Assembly (NCBI RefSeq): GCF_000227135.1
Contig: NC_018243.1
Span: forward strand, 586,963-598,807
DNA length: 11,845 nucleotides
Source of the DNA: Leishmania donovani
Lineage: Eukaryota > Euglenozoa > Kinetoplastea > Trypanosomatida > Trypanosomatidae
Direction of reading: 5' to 3'
The first letter of the stretch is position 1; every line of letters starts with the position of its first letter. Below the pieces are notes generated by a model. The model was given only the letters and a program-made list of their open reading frames with translations. It did no database searches and was not told where the DNA came from. Below, one piece after another: positions 8,159 to 11,845 of this stretch. The position numbers and the translations under genes are program-made.

Positions 8159-9076
8159 TCAGCGCAGATTGACCTTCTTGTTCTTTGCGCGTGTCTTGTC
8201 GGTGCGCTTGATGAGCTCGTCCATCCGGCCCACGTCGGACGTCAGCATAGCGTTCCACATCGTAGCGCGGTCATGCAGCTCGCCCACAATGCCGCGTATC
8301 TCGTCTAGTGTCGGCTCCATCCGGTCACACATTGCAACGTCGACGCACCGGCTGACGCGATGCTTGTCCGCAGCTGCCCGATGGCGACTGCCACAGTGCA
8401 CGGGCGGCGTGGTGGATTCAGGACTCTTCATCACATCGGTGCTCATATCCTCAGCAACGGCGGCGCGTTGCACGTTGTTGCCCTTTTTGGCAGGTGCGCT
8501 GCAGTCGCCAAGTGCGTCAGCATTAAAGAAGTGCGCGGCCTCTGGTTGTGTGGCCGTAATACCTCCCGAGGTCTCGCTACGAGTCCTCGACTCACGCTTC
8601 AGCCTACGGCAAGTGCTGAAATCGGTCACCGGTGCAGTTCCTGACAGACGCCTCGCCGCCGGTGGAGCGCCAGGCGACTTGTTCGCCACCTGCGACCGTG
8701 AACCGCCCTTCCCGCACCGTAGCCAGTGCGCCAAGGCAGTATGCCAGTGCCGCGTGCGCCGCATCTCTCGACGCCCCTGACGCCATTCTTCGTGGTTCTC
8801 TGCCACACACTCCTCCAGGTAGGTGAGTGTCTCGCCTTGTGTGGCAAGCGCGGTCGTGATTGTTTGCGAGGAGTGAAGTGCAGCGTGCGCCTCCTGGAGA
8901 GTGCGGAGCAGTGATGTCTCGGCTTCTTTCATGTGTGCTGCCGTTTCCGAGTCGACCACGACGCCGTCCACCGCATTGGCATCCTTTGAAAGAGGTACGG
9001 CGGTGTCAATATTCTCAAACGCTACCCAGAAGGGACTTTGCGCCGCTGCAGTCGATGTGGAGCTAACGGTGTTCAT
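8159..9076 (-). CDS. SNAP-25/SNAP-29-like Qbc-SNARE (305 aa)
   Basis: SNAREs of this type give two of the four helices of the bundle that fuses vesicles with target membranes. Helix one (~51-107) aligns with the SNAP-25 Qb helix: TQGETLTYLEE matches EQGEQLDRVEE, with Gln80 at the central ionic layer (SNAP-25 Gln53). Helix two (~253-305) aligns without gaps to the SNAP-25 Qc helix: IRGIVGELHDRAT, then DVGRMDELIKRTDK, ending at the C-terminus. Here Asp281 sits where SNAP-25 has Gln174. Linker ~108-252 is basic and Ser/Ala-rich. The Cys-rich palmitoylation cluster of SNAP-25 is missing and there is no membrane span, so it is closer to soluble SNAP-29 in design. No NPF motif; SPF is seen at 14-16. 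Start: ATG at 9076, the first in frame after the probable acceptor at 9092-9091. The family call is from remembered SNAP-25 sequence; the compartment served is unknown. Confidence 0.82.
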   Translation of the reverse strand: MNTVSSTSTAAAQSPFWVAFENIDTAVPLSKDANAVDGVVVDSETAAHMKEAETSLLRTLQEAHAALHSSQTITTALATQGETLTYLEECVAENHEEWRQGRREMRRTRHWHTALAHWLRCGKGGSRSQVANKSPGAPPAARRLSGTAPVTDFSTCRRLKRESRTRSETSGGITATQPEAAHFFNADALGDCSAPAKKGNNVQRAAVAEDMSTDVMKSPESTTPPVHCGSRHRAAADKHRVSRCVDVAMCDRMEPTLDEIRGIVGELHDRATMWNAMLTSDVGRMDELIKRTDKTRAKNKKVNLR

Positions 9077-9090
9077 GTCCGTCGATGCCT

Positions 9091-9150
9091 CTTCCGTGTG
9101 AGCGAGGGGGAAGGTGTAGCACGCGAATCGAGGAGAGTACGAAGAAAGGG
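9091..9150 (-). promoter_or_regulatory. Spliced-leader acceptor region for the SNARE gene
   Basis: From 9150 leftwards the minus strand has about 58 bases without an AG and with several pyrimidine runs (CCCTTTCTTC, CTCTCCTC, CCTTCCCCCTCGCTC), ending at GGAAG with the AG at 9092-9091. This predicts a leader of only 14 nt before the ATG at 9076. A second AG follows directly at 9090-9089. Confidence 0.5.
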
Positions 9151-9641
9151 CCAGTGCAGGTCGAGAGAGCAGAGACGTGTCCGTGTGTCAGTGCGAGCAC
9201 GCGAGTGAGGTTGTCCGTAATGCGGAGGAGGTCGAGGCGACTACGGCACTCGGGAGCCAAGGAGAGAGGCGAGAGAAGTACGCAAACATGGATGGGTGAG
9301 CATTGAGTCGATGCCGAAACAAGCAGGCATGCGCACATCTAAGAGCCTCCCGTGATAGCGAACGCAACTGCGTCGTGCACGAAACCAACGTGAGAAAGGC
9401 TCCCACTTGCCCGTGTCCATGCAGGGAGAGGGGGTGGGCCTGCATGCTGTAGACGCGTTGTGCCACACGGTCACAGACACGCTCGTTCCACCCTCCTTCT
9501 CCGTGTGCGCACCACACGCTCCACATGCGCGACACGCAACTCCTTCCTGCCCTTCCCTACAGCCGCTTTGCCTCTGTTGTTGTTGGCACTCTTCCAGTCC
9601 CCGCCCCCTTGCGTATTCAGCACACATGCCTACACACGCAT

Positions 9642-9675
9642 ACACACACACACACACGTGCGTACGTACGTACGT
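9642..9675. repeat. (AC)8 run followed by (CGTA)n run
   Basis: Eight AC units at 9642-9657 are followed by GTG and then CGTACGTACGTACGT at 9661-9675. The ACGT unit is self-complementary, so the second run can pair with itself. Further CACGTACACGTGCACG-type sequence follows to about 9700. Confidence 0.9.
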
Positions 9676-10555
9676 GGATATGCACACGTACACGTGCACG
9701 CCGACACGCCGAGCGCGAGATGTAAACAAGATATTATGTTGGGTACAGAGACACGCACGCGTGCAAAGGACATGCGCCACGACAATGGCCGCAGCCGCAC
9801 GCGCTCTCGCTCTCGCTGTATGTCTGTCTCCTCCTCTCCAGATTGCGGTGCACCGCGAGTCTACGCAGAGGGTGCACAAATCTACACAAGGAACAGAACG
9901 CGAGGCACGTGCGAGCACGGAGGGAAAAATCGGCAGGCGTGCACACGCACGTCCGTCTCCGTGTCGACAAGAACGGGAGGACGGTCGCACATGGCGCCGG
10001 GCAATATTCGAGCCCCGTGTATGCATGTATATGCAGATATGCACTAGGCATCAGAATCTACGCACGGCCATCGCCTTGGAGCATCGCTGACCACCAGTCC
10101 GCTACCCGAGGCCCGATTCATCTCACCATCTTGTCCACTCACCGCGCACTATGTGGGCACATGAGCAAAGGCTCTCGGCGATGAGAGCAGGAGCCACGGG
10201 CAGACACACCGGGGCAGGCGCACAATGATAGCATCCGATGCAGATATAAAATCTAAGAAATCCAAAGAAATTACGAGCACACTCCCGTATAGCGTACACC
10301 CGCAGCTCCCACCGATGGGCAATGCCCAGAGACCCAATCGGCGGGGACGTGAGGAACGGCGAGAGAAGGACATCGCCCAACAACACCCGAGGCGCAAGGC
10401 TGCTCCGCCGAGAGTTCTGCTAGCGAGCACACGACACGTGGGGCTCCACCCTCCGGCGCACACCGACGTTGCCCTATACCAAACAAAAAGCGCATCATCA
10501 CCCCCCACACTTTCAGGCGAGCATATGCTACAAACAATCACCATCAAGGCAGCCG

Positions 10556-10852
10556 CTCCTCCTCGACGAACGGCAGGAACGCCTAAAGCGGCCTTGCAGA
10601 CAGCCGAGATGAGGAGCGGGTTTTGCTCTCCATGCTGTTCTCGCGGTTCGACACGTCACCCAAGCGCCGCGGTGTCGGGTTTAAGGAGCCGGTCTGCCGC
10701 CGCTCCGGGGCGTCGATCTCCACGCTCGCCTCCTTGACATCCTGATCGATCTTTCCCAGAATGCGGCGCAGTATATCGAAGCGCGCTGCCGTCTCCTTGT
10801 AGTTGCCAGCGACCATATGGTACATCTCCTTTACGTGCTCCACCTCGTCACT
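10556..10852 (-). repeat. Copy A of the coiled-coil gene 3' end (truncated by the gap)
   Basis: Matches 11312-11608 at a constant offset of 756 and, from 10632, matches 10952-11172 at an offset of 320. Two differences from the other copies occur at 10815 (A for G) and 10819 (G for T); on the coding strand both change the protein, from MYNTVAG to MYHMVAG. It contains the gene stop codon at 10585-10583 and 27 bases of the sequence that follows it. It ends at the N run, so it is probably the overlapping contig end of copy B. Confidence 0.92.
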
Positions 10853-10951
10853 NNNNNNNNNNNNNNNNNNNNNNNNNNNNNNNNNNNNNNNNNNNNNNNN
10901 NNNNNNNNNNNNNNNNNNNNNNNNNNNNNNNNNNNNNNNNNNNNNNNNNNN
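10853..10951. other. Assembly gap, 99 N
   Basis: Second 99-N run. The 221 bases before it (10632-10852) recur directly after it (10952-11172) with two mismatches, the same suffix/prefix pattern as at the first gap. Confidence 0.98.
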
Positions 10952-11311
10952 ATGCTGTTCTCGCGGTTCGACACGTCACCCAAGCGCCGCGGTGTCGGGT
11001 TTAAGGAGCCGGTCTGCCGCCGCTCCGGGGCGTCGATCTCCACGCTCGCCTCCTTGACATCCTGATCGATCTTTCCCAGAATGCGGCGCAGTATATCGAA
11101 GCGCGCTGCCGTCTCCTTGTAGTTGCCAGCGACCGTATTGTACATCTCCTTTACGTGCTCCACCTCGTCACTGGCAGCCTGCGCCACAGAGCGAAGCACA
11201 TAGTCGCACTGCCTAAGCATATCGGTCAGTGCCGTCGCCTGCACCTCCGTCATCCCATCCAGAGTAACGTTGTATGCTGCGTTCACGTACGCCATCAGCT
11301 GATTCATGTAC
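10952..11311 (-). repeat. Copy B of the coiled-coil gene 3' end
   Basis: Matches 11388-11747 at an offset of 436 with no difference found. It ends abruptly at 11311, just past the TAC codon of the tyrosine before MNQLMAYVN; the next base begins the post-stop sequence of the next unit. If the redundant gap overlap is removed, 10556-10631 plus 10952-11311 form one full 436-bp unit followed head to tail by 11312-11747. Confidence 0.93.
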
Positions 11312-11747
11312 CTCCTCCTCGACGAACGGCAGGAACGCCTAAAGCGGCCTTGCAGACAGCCGAGATGAGGAGCGGGTTTTGCTCTCCATGCTGTTCTCGC
11401 GGTTCGACACGTCACCCAAGCGCCGCGGTGTCGGGTTTAAGGAGCCGGTCTGCCGCCGCTCCGGGGCGTCGATCTCCACGCTCGCCTCCTTGACATCCTG
11501 ATCGATCTTTCCCAGAATGCGGCGCAGTATATCGAAGCGCGCTGCCGTCTCCTTGTAGTTGCCAGCGACCGTATTGTACATCTCCTTTACGTGCTCCACC
11601 TCGTCACTGGCAGCCTGCGCCACAGAGCGAAGCACATAGTCGCACTGCCTAAGCATATCGGTCAGTGCCGTCGCCTGCACCTCCGTCATCCCATCCAGAG
11701 TAACGTTGTATGCTGCGTTCACGTACGCCATCAGCTGATTCATGTAC
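11312..11747 (-). repeat. Copy C: 436-bp duplicated unit within the intact gene
   Basis: This unit covers the gene's last ~135 codons, its stop at 11341-11339 and the next 27 bases. It differs from the duplicate only where copy A differs. No shared bases are seen at the breakpoints (the base before the unit is G and its last base is C; the bases after it are G and C), so the junction looks blunt. Confidence 0.92.
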
Positions 11748-11845
11748 GCGCAGTGCTGCTCAGCCAAACTGTGCGCCACGCGCAGCTGTTCCGTCAACGA
11801 CGCGATCTCCGCTGCACGCATCTCCTCGGTGTCGGCGAGCTTGGC
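11339..11845 (-). CDS. C-terminal part of a coiled-coil protein (168 aa seen, 5' end outside window)
   Basis: The frame enters from the right edge and ends with TAG at 11341-11339. The visible part starts with a heptad-like charged helix (AKLADTEEMRAAEIASLTEQ), continues as helix through a segment with two DM/EM turns to about residue 120 (FDILRRILGKIDQDVKEAS), and ends in a basic Ser/Pro/Arg tail with a TPRR site and SKTRSSSRLSARPL at the C-terminus. A TP-R-R site is a possible proline-directed kinase target and a basic tail could bind microtubules; both are guesses from composition. Long coiled-coil cytoskeletal proteins, including kinesins, are common in trypanosomatids and share this look, but no motor domain is visible here and I do not recognise the family. 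Its last 135 codons are duplicated directly downstream. Confidence 0.85.
   Translation of the reverse strand, partial: AKLADTEEMRAAEIASLTEQLRVAHSLAEQHCAYMNQLMAYVNAAYNVTLDGMTEVQATALTDMLRQCDYVLRSVAQAASDEVEHVKEMYNTVAGNYKETAARFDILRRILGKIDQDVKEASVEIDAPERRQTGSLNPTPRRLGDVSNRENSMESKTRSSSRLSARPL

Larger units (their letters stand above)
9077..10555. other. Intergenic region, low complexity, no gene supported
   Basis: About 1.5 kb between the coiled-coil gene end and the SNARE gene. It is rich in CA/CG-type short repeats, which produce Cys/Thr/His-rich or Arg-rich spurious frames on both strands (the longest, minus 9241-10044, reads as a CA/GT artefact with no protein-like composition). The right part should be the 3' UTR of the coiled-coil gene; the left end is the leader and acceptor of the SNARE gene. 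Confidence 0.75.
10583..11311 (-). pseudogene. Duplicated C-terminal fragment of the coiled-coil gene, no 5' part
   Basis: This holds the last ~135 codons of the neighbouring gene, from tyrosine-MNQLMAYVN to ...RLSARPL and the stop codon, interrupted by the assembly gap. Across the junction at 11311/11312 the reading continues into sequence of the upstream unit in a wrong frame, so any longer frame reading through (start at 11415) is chimeric. A Met lies one codon inside the fragment, but nothing between the intact stop at 11339 and this Met (27 bases) could act as an acceptor with a proper tract, so it is probably carried as 3' UTR of the intact gene. It may also be partly an assembly product. 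Confidence 0.6.

Noticed and set aside
9661..9675. CGTA tetranucleotide run as a telomeric or CRISPR-like repeat
   Set aside because: Trypanosomatid telomeres use TTAGGG-type units, and no spaced longer repeats occur; this is a simple microsatellite.
9241..10044. Minus-strand 267-codon frame in the intergenic region
   Set aside because: Its Cys/Val/Arg/His-rich peptide comes from CA/GT and CGTA repeats; an overlapping plus-strand frame is equally long. There is no domain or coiled-coil pattern.
10831..11415. 194-codon minus-strand frame over copies B and C as a separate gene
   Set aside because: Its first ~35 residues are the wrong frame of the upstream gene's end and it runs through the duplication junction and the N gap, so it is chimeric.
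11339..11845. Assignment of the partial coiled-coil gene to kinesins such as the K39 family
   Set aside because: The AAEIASLTEQLR-type heptads look similar to repeats in such proteins, but no 39-residue repeat and no motor domain are in the window, so the name cannot be supported.

Overview
The window looks like nuclear DNA of a trypanosomatid protozoan, most probably Leishmania or a close Leishmaniinae relative. The reasons are high GC (especially at third codon positions), large intronless genes, AC/GT microsatellites and pyrimidine-tract/AG trans-splice acceptor signals between genes. All supported genes lie on the minus strand, as in one directional (polycistronic) gene cluster transcribed from right to left. 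The assignment rests on sequence character, not on a database match.

Layout from right to left, the direction of transcription. 11339-11845 is the C-terminal end of a coiled-coil protein whose start lies outside the window. Its last ~0.4 kb is repeated just downstream as a 436-bp head-to-tail duplication, broken by a 99-N assembly gap (10853-10951). About 1.4 kb of low-complexity intergenic sequence with (AC)n and (ACGT)n runs follows. 8159-9076 encodes a 305-residue SNAP-25/SNAP-29-type Qbc-SNARE, recognised from two SNARE helices; the Qc central-layer position aligns to Asp instead of Gln. 7512-8158 is intergenic and holds a (GT)11 run, a very clear T9CC-AG spliced-leader acceptor and an 8-codon upstream ORF. 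1869-7511 encodes a 1880-residue protein of unrecognised family with a Cys/His cluster resembling divergent CCCH zinc fingers near residues 286-347 and an Arg-rich N-terminus that could be a mitochondrial presequence. 1127-1868 carries no supported gene. 1-1126 holds what may be fragments of a decayed coiled-coil gene, with another 99-N gap (677-775) flanked by a perfect 351-bp repeat.

Both N gaps share one signature: the sequence ending at the left edge is repeated at the start of the right edge. This is what unmerged overlapping contig ends look like, so copy number next to the gaps should not be trusted. Removing the redundant overlap leaves one copy of the 351-bp segment and turns the right-hand repeats into a clean two-unit tandem duplication.

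The genes show no obvious joint pathway. In trypanosomatids neighbours in a cluster are co-transcribed but usually unrelated in function, so gene order is weak evidence here. No tRNA, rRNA, CRISPR array, transposase or viral gene was seen.
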